From JBBSJZ01 sp041739875 (GTDB lineage Bacteria > Planctomycetota > Planctomycetia > Pirellulales > Pirellulaceae), in NCBI GenBank assembly GCA_041739875.1, contig JBGSNA010000350.1, forward strand, positions 1 to 64,000: 64,000 nucleotides of DNA. Reading direction: 5' to 3'. Each line of letters starts with the position of its first letter. The first letter of the stretch is position 1. Both the position numbers and the translations under genes were made by a program. The notes under the pieces were generated by a model. It did not search any database and was not told where the DNA came from. It saw only the letters and a list, made by a program, of their open reading frames with translations. This document shows positions 8,797 to 16,817 of the stretch, piece after piece.

Positions 8797-9786
8797 AGGC
8801 AATAACGCAGGCTGGGGCGAGACGTTTGACAGGTCCAGCGACGAGGTTTTTGCGATTCTGGCCTCCACTGCGCCCCCATAAATTTCGTATGCCACGAGAG
8901 TGACCATCCCAAACAGAAGCGGCAAAACGTAGTAGATCAGCCGAAAAATCAGCACGGAAGCGAGCACGGAATCGCCAACGGTGCCCTTCAGTAAGCTCAG
9001 CAAGACGACTTCCAAAACGCCGAGCCCGCCAGGGACTTGGGTCAACAGGGATGCCGCGATCGCAACTAGGTATGCGGCCAACACGATCGTGAACGGAACG
9101 ATGGCAGTGCCAGGCAATACCAAGTACAGCACGGTTGCGGAGATAAGCAGGTCCACGGCGGCGACAGATGCCTGGACCGCCATCAGCCCCGGTCTGGGCG
9201 GACGCAGATGCAGTTTGCCGATCGGCCAAGGTTTCCGCCACAGGAAACAAACCAACGCGTACGTCACGCCTGAGGCCAGCAGAATGGCACCCAGCGTTCG
9301 CGTGCCAAAGGGTAAACTCAATTGCGATGGCAACTCCACCGGAACCCAAATCAAAACGACTCCGCCGAGGAACCAAATACCGCTCCAAAATGTCATCCCC
9401 ACCATGGCAATGAGTGCGACGATCTGGCTCGGCGAGAGCCCCCAACGCCCGTAAAAACGAAAACGAATCGGTGCTCCAGCTAGAAACGTGCCGAGGTTGT
9501 TACCCAGGGAAAATCCTAGAAAAGACACCAGTGCGGTTCGTCGCAGCGGCAATGGGCGGCAGATATAACGCAGCGCGAGGATGTCGTAACCGATCAACAG
9601 TCCGTAATTCAGCGCCGTGAGGAAGACGGCGATCCCCAGGTAGGTGAGTGGAACACTCGTCAGCCCCGCGAGAAACTCTTCTCGCGAAATGGACATGACT
9701 TCGTTCACCAACAACCGCACGGCAAGAGCGAACAAGGCCATCGCCATAGCGGGGCCAGCGATCGCGCGGAGGGAGGGTCGTTTCAA
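8782..9786 (-). CDS. YbhN/UPF0104-type flippase-like membrane protein
   Basis: The 334-residue protein is almost entirely hydrophobic, with about eight membrane segments. Family marks are the GNNLGTFLAGAPIRFRFYGRWGLS block near residue 95-115 and the VPGGLGVLEVVLLSLL motif near 252-267, as in the lysyl-phosphatidylglycerol synthase transmembrane domain (MprF N-terminal half, YbhN). Members move or synthesise modified lipids or polyisoprenoid-linked substrates. There is no fused synthase domain here, so it is most likely a stand-alone flippase of unknown substrate. It is transcribed toward the PSD1 gene with only ~40 bp between them. Confidence 0.85.
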   Translation of the reverse strand: MKRPSLRAIAGPAMAMALFALAVRLLVNEVMSISREEFLAGLTSVPLTYLGIAVFLTALNYGLLIGYDILALRYICRPLPLRRTALVSFLGFSLGNNLGTFLAGAPIRFRFYGRWGLSPSQIVALIAMVGMTFWSGIWFLGGVVLIWVPVELPSQLSLPFGTRTLGAILLASGVTYALVCFLWRKPWPIGKLHLRPPRPGLMAVQASVAAVDLLISATVLYLVLPGTAIVPFTIVLAAYLVAIAASLLTQVPGGLGVLEVVLLSLLKGTVGDSVLASVLIFRLIYYVLPLLFGMVTLVAYEIYGGAVEARIAKTSSLDLSNVSPQPALLPQEND

Positions 9787-10041
9787 ATGTCGGCGCCAGT
9801 TAGGTCAGGAGAGTGGCCGCTCGTGTCCAATTGCATCGATTCATCTGTCGCGAATCCACCCAAGTTCACAGCCACCGGTTGCTTGCGGTGAGCCGCACGC
9901 GAGACACATTTTCGGTCAAGTCGCGCAATCCGCAAGCCCAGCCGGGCTAGCCGAATCGCTGTTGTTAGTGAACACTAAAGAAACTGGCTGCAGAAACGCG
10001 TTCTTAACGCAGCCTTGGACACAGATGAAGCAAAGCTTTTT

Positions 10042-11433
10042 ATGAAAACGGTTCGCCACGAATTGGTTGTGATTGGCGGTGGCCCCGCTGGATATGTTGC
10101 TGCGATTCGCGCCGCACAGCTCGGAATTAACGCCGCGTGCATCGACGACAACAAGCGATTCGGCGGCACGTGCCTGCGAGTCGGCTGTATCCCGAGCAAA
10201 GCGCTGCTCGAATCGAGCCATTTGTATGAAGAGGCTCAACATCGCTTCGCCGAGCACGGCGTGAAGGTCGGTAAGCTCGAGCTGGACCTTGCCACGATGA
10301 TGGGCCGCAAAACCAAGATCGTCGATACGCTGACCGGCGGCATCGATCTGCTGTTCAAAAAGCAAGGCGTCACCGCGTATCGCGGCCGTGGCAAATTTCG
10401 CGATGTGAACTCGGTGGTTGTCGATGGCGACGAGCCGGTGCTCATCGAAGCCGACCAAGTTTTGATTTGCACAGGCAGCCGACCGGCACGATTGTCGAGC
10501 GTTGAGGAAGACGGCGATCGGATTGGCAACAGCACCACCGCGCTCTCGTTCCCCGATGTGCCTAAGCGACTCGTTGTGATCGGTGGCGGTTACATCGGTT
10601 TGGAATTGGGAAGCGTTTGGAATCGACTGGGCAGCGAAGTCATTGTGCTCGAAGCTCTCGATCGCATTTTGCCTGGTATGGATAGTGAATTGGCCCAGTT
10701 GGCTCATCGCACGTTCACGAAACAGGGGCTGCAATTTCGCACGAAGACTTTCGTCGAATCGGCAAAACGAAACGGCGACAAGTGCATCATCGCGATCAAA
10801 GACGGCGAGCCGATTGAGTGTGACCGTGTGCTACTCGCCACAGGCCGCACGCCTGTGACCGATGATATCGGCCTTGAGGCGGTGGGTATTGAAACCGATC
10901 GCCGTGGCTTCATTCCGGTCAACAAGAACTTTGAAACATCCGTTGAGAGTATCTACGCCATTGGTGACTGTATCGGTGGCATGATGCTCGCGCACAAAGC
11001 CATGGAAGAAGCCATCGTGTGCGTCGAACGCATGACGGGAATCAAGAGCCACATCAACTATGATGTCATTCCCGCAATTGTTTACACGCATCCTGAGATC
11101 GCGACGGTTGGAAAGACGGAAGAGCAACTCAAGGAAGCAGGGGTCGAGTTCAAGAAAGGCGTGTGTCCGTTCGGTGCGAACGGTCGAGCCCGAACGCTTG
11201 GTGAACCCGACGGTCGAGTAAAGATCCTTGCGGATGCAACGACGGACCGGATTCTCGGGGTTCATATTATCGGTGTCCGTGCCGGTGATATGATCGCAGA
11301 GGCGGCTGCGGCGATGGAGTTTGGCGCGACCAGCGAAGACGTTGCCAGAACTTGCCATGCGCACCCAACGCTTGCCGAAGCACTTCATGAAGCCGCGATG
11401 GCAGTGGACAATCGAGCGATTCACACGGCATAA
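10042..11433 (+). CDS. lpdA: Dihydrolipoyl dehydrogenase
   Basis: The 463-residue flavoprotein has the N-terminal FAD Rossmann motif (VVIGGGPAGYVAA), the redox disulfide in GGTCLRVGCIPSK (Cys44 and Cys49), the NAD-binding motif VVIGGGYIGLELGSVW, the second FAD motif IYAIGDC and the C-terminal HAHPTLAEALHEA carrying the His-Glu catalytic dyad. It reoxidises the lipoyl group of 2-oxo acid dehydrogenase complexes or the glycine cleavage system. The ATG at 10042 matches the family start; an in-frame TTG 27 bp upstream is less likely. No E1 or E2 genes are adjacent, so the enzyme is probably shared by several complexes. Confidence 0.95.
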   Translation: MKTVRHELVVIGGGPAGYVAAIRAAQLGINAACIDDNKRFGGTCLRVGCIPSKALLESSHLYEEAQHRFAEHGVKVGKLELDLATMMGRKTKIVDTLTGGIDLLFKKQGVTAYRGRGKFRDVNSVVVDGDEPVLIEADQVLICTGSRPARLSSVEEDGDRIGNSTTALSFPDVPKRLVVIGGGYIGLELGSVWNRLGSEVIVLEALDRILPGMDSELAQLAHRTFTKQGLQFRTKTFVESAKRNGDKCIIAIKDGEPIECDRVLLATGRTPVTDDIGLEAVGIETDRRGFIPVNKNFETSVESIYAIGDCIGGMMLAHKAMEEAIVCVERMTGIKSHINYDVIPAIVYTHPEIATVGKTEEQLKEAGVEFKKGVCPFGANGRARTLGEPDGRVKILADATTDRILGVHIIGVRAGDMIAEAAAAMEFGATSEDVARTCHAHPTLAEALHEAAMAVDNRAIHTA

Positions 11434-11447
11434 GGTCGGATTCGCTC

Positions 11448-13589
11448 ATGTCCGCCGAATCATCCCTAACGCTTTCGACGGAGTTACGGCAGCTGCCGAG
11501 CGTTGGGCCTGGGCGTGCGAAACGACTGGCCAAGCTTGGCTTGCGCACCGCGCGAGATGTGTTGTTCTTGTTCCCAAAGGACTACGAGTTCCCAGCACCA
11601 CCCCAGCGAATCGATGAACTGCGTGAAGGCGAGCCGGCCTCACTTGTCGGGCACGTCACAGATGCGGAACTCGTTTCTCGCTCGCCCGGAAAATCGATTT
11701 TTGGCATCCTTGTGGAGAACGAATCGGGGGCACTTCGGTCGACGTTCTTTAACCAGCCGTTTCGTGCCGAGACGCTCCGGCTTGGCCAGCGTGTGCTGAT
11801 TTCCGGCACTCCCAAGTTGGCCGGATTGCGTTTCGAGTTTGTGCATCCCAAGGTCACGCTGCTGGGCGACGACGAGCGTCTACCGGAAGAACCGATCCTG
11901 CCTCAGTATCCGCTCACCGAAGGCATCAAGCAAATTGAGATGCGACGATTATCACGTGAGTGTGTTACGGGACTGTCGCACGAACTCTCCGAAGCCATGC
12001 CGGAATCGCTGCGTCGACAGGCCGCGGAAGAGCTTCGCGGTATTGGGATTGCCATCCAAGGCGACTTGCCAGGCATCGCGACGACGATTGAGCAGCTGCA
12101 TTATCCAACCAACGAGGCAACACTGCTCGCAGCTCGCTCAAGATTAATCTTTCAAGAACTCGTGGTCATGCAACTTGCTTTGGCCATGCGACGACGCCAG
12201 TTGACCAGCGATCTGCTCGCACCGCCACTTCCCGCGACACCACTGATTGATGCTCGGATCATCAATCGGTTTCCGTTTACTCTCACCGATGACCAGCGGC
12301 GTGTGATGAAAGAAGTGGCCACGGATATGGCACGGCAATTTCCCATGAACCGGATGCTCCAAGGCGATGTCGGAAGCGGCAAAACCGTTGTCGCCCTGTA
12401 CGCCATGCTGTTGAGTATCGCCAACGGTCACCAAGCCGTGCTGATGGCACCGACAGAAGTTCTCGCACGCCAGCACTACAACACGATCACGAAGATGCTT
12501 GCCGAGAGTCGCGTTCGCACCGGGCTGTTATGCGGCTCACTCAGCGCGACGGAGCGGCGCGAAACCAAGGCGAGCGTTGCGTCCGGCGAAATCGATCTGC
12601 TCATCGGAACACAGGCTCTCGTGTACGGCGAAATCGCGTTCAAGAAACTTGGATTGTGCGTGATTGATGAGCAGCACAAGTTTGGTGTTGGCCAACGAGT
12701 TGCACTTCGCCAGGGCGGTATCGCCCCGCATTCACTCGTCATGTCAGCGACACCGATTCCGCGGTCGCTAGCCATGACGCTGTTCGGTGACGTCGACCTC
12801 AGCACGCTCAGAGAAAAGCCACCGGGCCGCGGGCGAGTTCACACCTACCTCGCGCATGACGGATGGAAAGATCGCTGGTGGCAGTTCGTGGAACAACAAC
12901 TCGCTCAAGGTCGCCAAGCCTACGTCGTGGCACCGCGCATCAGTGCCGAAGAGGCGAGCGAGACGGATGTCAGCGAAGACGTATCGTCCGTCGAGGACGT
13001 CTATGAGTACCTCCAAAAGGATATTTTCCCGTGTCGCAAAGTTGGCTTGCTGCACGGCAGACTTTCGCAAGACGACAAGGCGGCCGTGATGCGAGCGTTC
13101 GCGAGCGGCAGCATCGAGGTGCTTGTCAGTACCACCGTGATCGAAGTCGGCATTGATGTGCCCAATGCAACCGTGCTGACAATCCTCGGTGCCCAGCGCT
13201 TCGGTCTCGCACAATTGCACCAGCTTCGTGGTCGTGTCTCGCGAGGAGCTCATGCGGCGCACGTGTGTGTTTTCACCGACGGCGAGCAATCACCGGATGA
13301 ATACGAGCGATTGAAAGTTCTGGAACAGACCGAAGACGGATTCGAACTTGCCGAAGCCGATTTTAGGTTGCGAGGTCCTGGCGAGCTGATCGGTCGCAAG
13401 CAAAGCGGTATGCCACCGCTGAGAATCGCCGACCTTCACCGAGATCAAGGCATCCTGCAAGTTGCTCGCAGCATCGCGCAAGCCAAATTGGATGATGATT
13501 TCAACCTCGACGATCCCGAGTGGGCTGAGTTGCGCACCCAAGTCATGCGGCGCTATGGCAAGGAACTTTCGCTCGGCGATGTTGCTTAG
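11448..13589 (+). CDS. recG: ATP-dependent DNA helicase RecG
   Basis: The 713-residue length is usual for RecG. It begins with a helix-hairpin-like start (LPSVGPGRAKRLAKLGL), then the wedge/OB domain, followed by superfamily 2 helicase motifs: GDVGSGKT (Walker A, ~306), APTEVLARQH (Ia), DEQHKFGV (motif II, ~406), SATPIPRSLAMT (III), and a C-terminal helicase half with STTVIEVGIDVPNAT and QLHQLRGRVSRG (VI). RecG reverses stalled forks and processes branched DNA. It follows lpd by 14 bp on the same strand, so the two may share a transcript, a pairing without obvious functional meaning. Confidence 0.96.
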   Translation: MSAESSLTLSTELRQLPSVGPGRAKRLAKLGLRTARDVLFLFPKDYEFPAPPQRIDELREGEPASLVGHVTDAELVSRSPGKSIFGILVENESGALRSTFFNQPFRAETLRLGQRVLISGTPKLAGLRFEFVHPKVTLLGDDERLPEEPILPQYPLTEGIKQIEMRRLSRECVTGLSHELSEAMPESLRRQAAEELRGIGIAIQGDLPGIATTIEQLHYPTNEATLLAARSRLIFQELVVMQLALAMRRRQLTSDLLAPPLPATPLIDARIINRFPFTLTDDQRRVMKEVATDMARQFPMNRMLQGDVGSGKTVVALYAMLLSIANGHQAVLMAPTEVLARQHYNTITKMLAESRVRTGLLCGSLSATERRETKASVASGEIDLLIGTQALVYGEIAFKKLGLCVIDEQHKFGVGQRVALRQGGIAPHSLVMSATPIPRSLAMTLFGDVDLSTLREKPPGRGRVHTYLAHDGWKDRWWQFVEQQLAQGRQAYVVAPRISAEEASETDVSEDVSSVEDVYEYLQKDIFPCRKVGLLHGRLSQDDKAAVMRAFASGSIEVLVSTTVIEVGIDVPNATVLTILGAQRFGLAQLHQLRGRVSRGAHAAHVCVFTDGEQSPDEYERLKVLEQTEDGFELAEADFRLRGPGELIGRKQSGMPPLRIADLHRDQGILQVARSIAQAKLDDDFNLDDPEWAELRTQVMRRYGKELSLGDVA

Positions 13590-13653
13590 TCCGCCGGATG
13601 CATTTTTGCTGATGAAAGCCTCCTGCGACACGCTGGAATTCAAATCCACTATT

Positions 13654-13699
13654 CTGGTAGCGAACTACTCGAGATCCCGGTAGTGAACTACTTGAGGCG
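13654..13699. repeat. 23-bp tandem duplication upstream of the 13715 gene
   Basis: Two copies, 13654-13676 and 13677-13699, share GGTAG and GAACTAC cores and differ at 5 or 6 positions. The second copy ends about 15 bp before the GTG start of the next gene and just before its AGGTGA ribosome-binding site. Confidence 0.8.
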
Positions 13700-13714
13700 A
13701 CTATAGGTGAATCA

Positions 13715-14338
13715 GTGAATCAAAACCCAGCGGCCAACGCTACTGACAATCTCGGCTTTGCGATCGGGCTTCCGACTCGTCCTGACAAAGACGTCGTTAC
13801 CGCGCGACAAGCGGGCGGGATTACGGATCTCGACATGTCCATTTCGCCGCGTACCAACACCCCGAGCGTTGCGCTGCGGAATCTCGCCAAGGCAATGAAC
13901 ATTGCGTTAAAACTGGATTTTATCGAAACGGAACTCGATCGAGTCTACAAGGCCGCTCGCGTCTACAAAGGCGAACTGCGAGTGCTGCATCTGGACTATA
14001 TCGGACTCGGCGACGGAGTGCTGGCGTCGATCGGAAAGACGATTCGTTCGTTTCGGTTAACGTTCCAGGGACCCGACGCAGGCTCTCCCGAAGGCCAACA
14101 GTGGATCGAGTTGCATGGCACATCGCCAGTTACGGGAGTGTTTAACTTAATCGGGCGCAAGTTGAACATGCTGCAAGAGTACGAAGACAAAGTACCGTTC
14201 TATGTAGAGCAAACGCTCGACCGATTGGAAGCAAAGCGGATCATCACCGATTGGAATCGCAATGAATGGAAAATTGAAACAACCGTGATTGGGCTGGATA
14301 TTGTCATGACACCGCTTCTCGAAGACGAATTGCCATAG
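13715..14338 (+). CDS. Conserved-looking hypothetical protein
   Basis: I do not recognise this 207-residue family. The GTG start at 13715 follows AGGTGA (13706-13711). The protein is soluble, with no signal peptide or membrane segment. The first ~55 residues are polar and probably flexible; residues 60-200 look like an alpha/beta fold with a long amphipathic helix (IALKLDFIETELDRVYKAA) and two strand-rich stretches. It sits 125 bp downstream of recG, behind a tandem duplication. Coding character is supported by the intact frame, a good ribosome-binding site and normal composition. No function can be assigned. Confidence 0.65.
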   Translation: MNQNPAANATDNLGFAIGLPTRPDKDVVTARQAGGITDLDMSISPRTNTPSVALRNLAKAMNIALKLDFIETELDRVYKAARVYKGELRVLHLDYIGLGDGVLASIGKTIRSFRLTFQGPDAGSPEGQQWIELHGTSPVTGVFNLIGRKLNMLQEYEDKVPFYVEQTLDRLEAKRIITDWNRNEWKIETTVIGLDIVMTPLLEDELP

Positions 14339-14600
14339 TCGAGCGCCACATTCCATTCGCACGCACACATGAAGAACGGGCGACTTGGATTGCAGGTTCA
14401 CGGCATCAGAGCAGGCGAGGGCCCCTTTGACGTCGCTTGGCGAAGCATCCGAATTCGCAAACTGTAAATCGTCAATTCTTGCCTAGAATTCGATTTCCGC
14501 GTTGCGTACGCCTTGCCTACGCAACACGCAATGCGAATATTAATTCGACCCAGCTCGTGTGATGTGCTAGGAATTCGTGTTAAGTAAGAGAAGTAAAGAG

Positions 14601-15113
14601 ATGCCACTTTTAAGTGTCAATTTGGACGATGCGGCAGATTGCCGCCGCGGGATGCAATTAATTCGTCAAGTCCTTCGGGCAAGTGAGCTTGGGGGCGGCT
14701 GCGGAATGGGGCGAGGACCTGGCCGAGGACTTGGACAAGGCCGTCGCGGCATGGACGCGGATGAAGGAATCGGACTTGGATCTGAACCTGGGCCAGCGAA
14801 AGTGGCGTCCACCAATGCTGAGATGCCTTTGCGGAAGAAACTAGCGTTCATCAAACAGCGTGGCGTTTGGCGGCATTTAGTGGCGATCGCTCGCGAAGGG
14901 GACACACCCAAAAGCCTTCCTGAGTGGGATACGCTGCTGGATTTGCCACGCAACAAGATGCGGTCGCTGAAGGCAATTTTTGCGAAACTCGAGAACCGCT
15001 GGGACGTCCGATTTATGCGAGTTTCAGAGGATGCTGGTGCTGACGAATCAGGGAACCCTCGTTACATCATGCCGCCACGAATCCGAAACCAGATCCTCAG
15101 CCTGGCAGATTAA
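14601..15113 (+). CDS. Hypothetical protein with Gly/Arg linker and helical C-terminal domain
   Basis: I do not recognise the family. The ATG at 14601 follows AAGAG-rich sequence; an in-frame GTG at 14577 is possible. About 40 N-terminal residues form a compact helical piece, then a Gly/Arg-rich linker (roughly 34-60), then ~100 charged residues with a predicted helix-turn-helix-like order (RGVWRHLVAIA...LPEWDTLLDLPRNKMRSLKAIFAKL...). The C-terminal part resembles a winged helix in outline only. The upstream 260 bp are non-coding apart from a weak hairpin (14501-14525). A DNA- or RNA-binding role is possible but is inference. Confidence 0.6.
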   Translation: MPLLSVNLDDAADCRRGMQLIRQVLRASELGGGCGMGRGPGRGLGQGRRGMDADEGIGLGSEPGPAKVASTNAEMPLRKKLAFIKQRGVWRHLVAIAREGDTPKSLPEWDTLLDLPRNKMRSLKAIFAKLENRWDVRFMRVSEDAGADESGNPRYIMPPRIRNQILSLAD

Positions 15114-15282
15114 CGACTCGGACATCGTTTCGTTGGACTTCCTCAGCGTCGACGTACTTCATCAATTGGGCAAATCCAGCTAAGTTGTGCCGCAAACCTA
15201 TTGCGGCCAACACTTGGCCGGCGGTGTCGATTGGCGCCGTGGACTAGGGTGAATTTCCTGTTCAAAGCAGCTGAGTGGATTG

Positions 15283-16278
15283 ATGAGCAAGTTTGACGTG
15301 TATGGCGTAGGTAATGCCTTGGTGGACATCCAGGCTCGTGTGGCTGACTCGCTCGTAACCGAATTGGGAATCGACAAAGGAATCATGACGCTCGTCGATA
15401 ATGATCGACAAGCGTCCGTTCTTTCCGCACTCGGTGGACTTTCGCTCAATCGATGTGCGGGAGGTTCAGCCGCCAACACTATCGTTGCGGTGGCCGATTT
15501 TGGCGGCAGCGCAGCGTTCGTCGGCAAGATTGGTGACGACGCGATCGGGGAGTTCTTTTTGGAGGACATGCGCAAGCTCGGAATCAAGATGGAAGTCGCA
15601 CCAGCTAAAGGCTCACCCACAGGCACTTGCGCCGTGTTGATTACCGAAGATGCTCAGCGGACCATGCTCACCAACTTGGCTGCTTCCATCACGCTCACCG
15701 AAGACGACATTTGCGAAGAGAGTATTCGCAATAGCACCTATGTTTATGTCGAAGGTTACCTATTGATGGGTGAGTCGACCAAGGCAGCGGCGTATCGTGC
15801 GATGGCGCTTGCAAAACAACATGGTGTAAAAATTGCCTTTACGGCTTCCGACCCATTTCTCGTAAACATGATTCGTGACGAGATTTGGGAACTGATCTCA
15901 GGCCCCGTCGACTTGTTTTTTTGTAATGAAGAAGAGGCCAAGAGTTTGACGGGCGAATCATCCGCGATCGCTTGCGCCGCGAAAATTCACGAGCATGCAG
16001 AGAATGTTGCTTTGACACTTGGCGGCAAGGGTTCACTCATCATGCACCAGGGCGAAGCGTTCCCTATCGAAGGAGTGCCCGTGAAAGCAATTGATACCAC
16101 GGGTGCTGGGGATATGTACGCCGGAGCGCTCCTTTACGGAATCAACCATGGTATGTCATGGCGGCAAGCTGGACACCTAGCGTCGCACGCCGCCGCAAGA
16201 GTCGTTGCTCAGCTCGGAGCGAGACTGCAACGCAAGTTCAATGCCGATGAGATCACTGAACTTGCAAAAATGGTCTGA
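15283..16278 (+). CDS. PfkB family carbohydrate/nucleoside kinase (adenosine kinase-like)
   Basis: The 331-residue protein carries the two PfkB signatures: the substrate-side GGSAANTIVAVADFGG near residue 57 and the C-terminal anion-hole motif DTTGAGDMYAGALLYG near residue 270 with the catalytic Asp. The N-terminus (YGVGNALVDIQARV) and the NxxE-containing FCNEEEAKSLTG block are typical of the adenosine kinase/ribokinase group. It phosphorylates a sugar or nucleoside using ATP; substrate specificity cannot be settled from motifs. The ATG at 15283 is preferred over the preceding TTG. It differs clearly from the ribokinase at 45777, which lies in a transport operon. Confidence 0.88.
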   Translation: MSKFDVYGVGNALVDIQARVADSLVTELGIDKGIMTLVDNDRQASVLSALGGLSLNRCAGGSAANTIVAVADFGGSAAFVGKIGDDAIGEFFLEDMRKLGIKMEVAPAKGSPTGTCAVLITEDAQRTMLTNLAASITLTEDDICEESIRNSTYVYVEGYLLMGESTKAAAYRAMALAKQHGVKIAFTASDPFLVNMIRDEIWELISGPVDLFFCNEEEAKSLTGESSAIACAAKIHEHAENVALTLGGKGSLIMHQGEAFPIEGVPVKAIDTTGAGDMYAGALLYGINHGMSWRQAGHLASHAAARVVAQLGARLQRKFNADEITELAKMV

Positions 16279-16297
16279 TAGCCGTGTGCTGAGGGTA

Positions 16298-16627
16298 CTA
16301 ACGAACTCGAAGCGAAACGCCAGGACCGAAGCCACCATAGCCGAAGCTCGGACCAAAGGCGCCACCACGGTAGGCGCCGGGATAGCCCAAGCCTCCCGAA
16401 CCAACGCCAATACTTAGCCCAACTCCGCCACGGTAACCCGAGCTATATCTGTTGCCATAGACTGGGTACGTACCATAGTTGGAGCGGTACGCCGGATAGG
16501 CCGCACGGGCTGGAGCGTAAGCCACACCACTGCGGCATGGTGCGCCGCGATGTCTTGCTTGCGCTTCACTTGGCATAACCATGAGGGCAACAGCGATGGC
16601 AGTAAACAGAGCGATCTTTTTGAACAT
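16298..16627 (-). CDS. Small secreted Gly/Tyr-rich protein
   Basis: A 109-residue protein starting at the ATG at 16627. The first ~24 residues are a clear signal peptide (MFKKIALFTAIAVALM then a cut near AQA). The mature part is Gly/Tyr/Arg-rich with repeated short motifs such as YRGG, GYGG and GVGSGG and no Cys. Such proteins are usually disordered and surface- or envelope-associated. No enzymatic motif is present. It ends 19 bp from the PfkB kinase gene on the other strand. Confidence 0.7.
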   Translation of the reverse strand: MFKKIALFTAIAVALMVMPSEAQARHRGAPCRSGVAYAPARAAYPAYRSNYGTYPVYGNRYSSGYRGGVGLSIGVGSGGLGYPGAYRGGAFGPSFGYGGFGPGVSLRVR

Positions 16628-16817
16628 GATGGAAACTCGATCAATGGAGGGGGGGACGCAGGATTTGATTTTGGGTCGATCCGCCTGGATGCCCAACTCG
16701 CCAATCTATTCAGCATCCCCCATGCCAACCCTTACGTTTTGCATCGGGTTTCGCGGATATCGGTACCGCGGACTCTAAATTGTCATCTTTGATGACCAAA
16801 TCCTGGCTATTCGCACG

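Noticed and set aside
8753..9445. 230-codon minus-strand frame in the flippase gene
   Set aside because: Out of frame with the membrane protein, which has clear family motifs over the same DNA.
9916..10734. 272-codon minus-strand frame over lpd
   Set aside because: Antisense to a well-conserved lpd gene.
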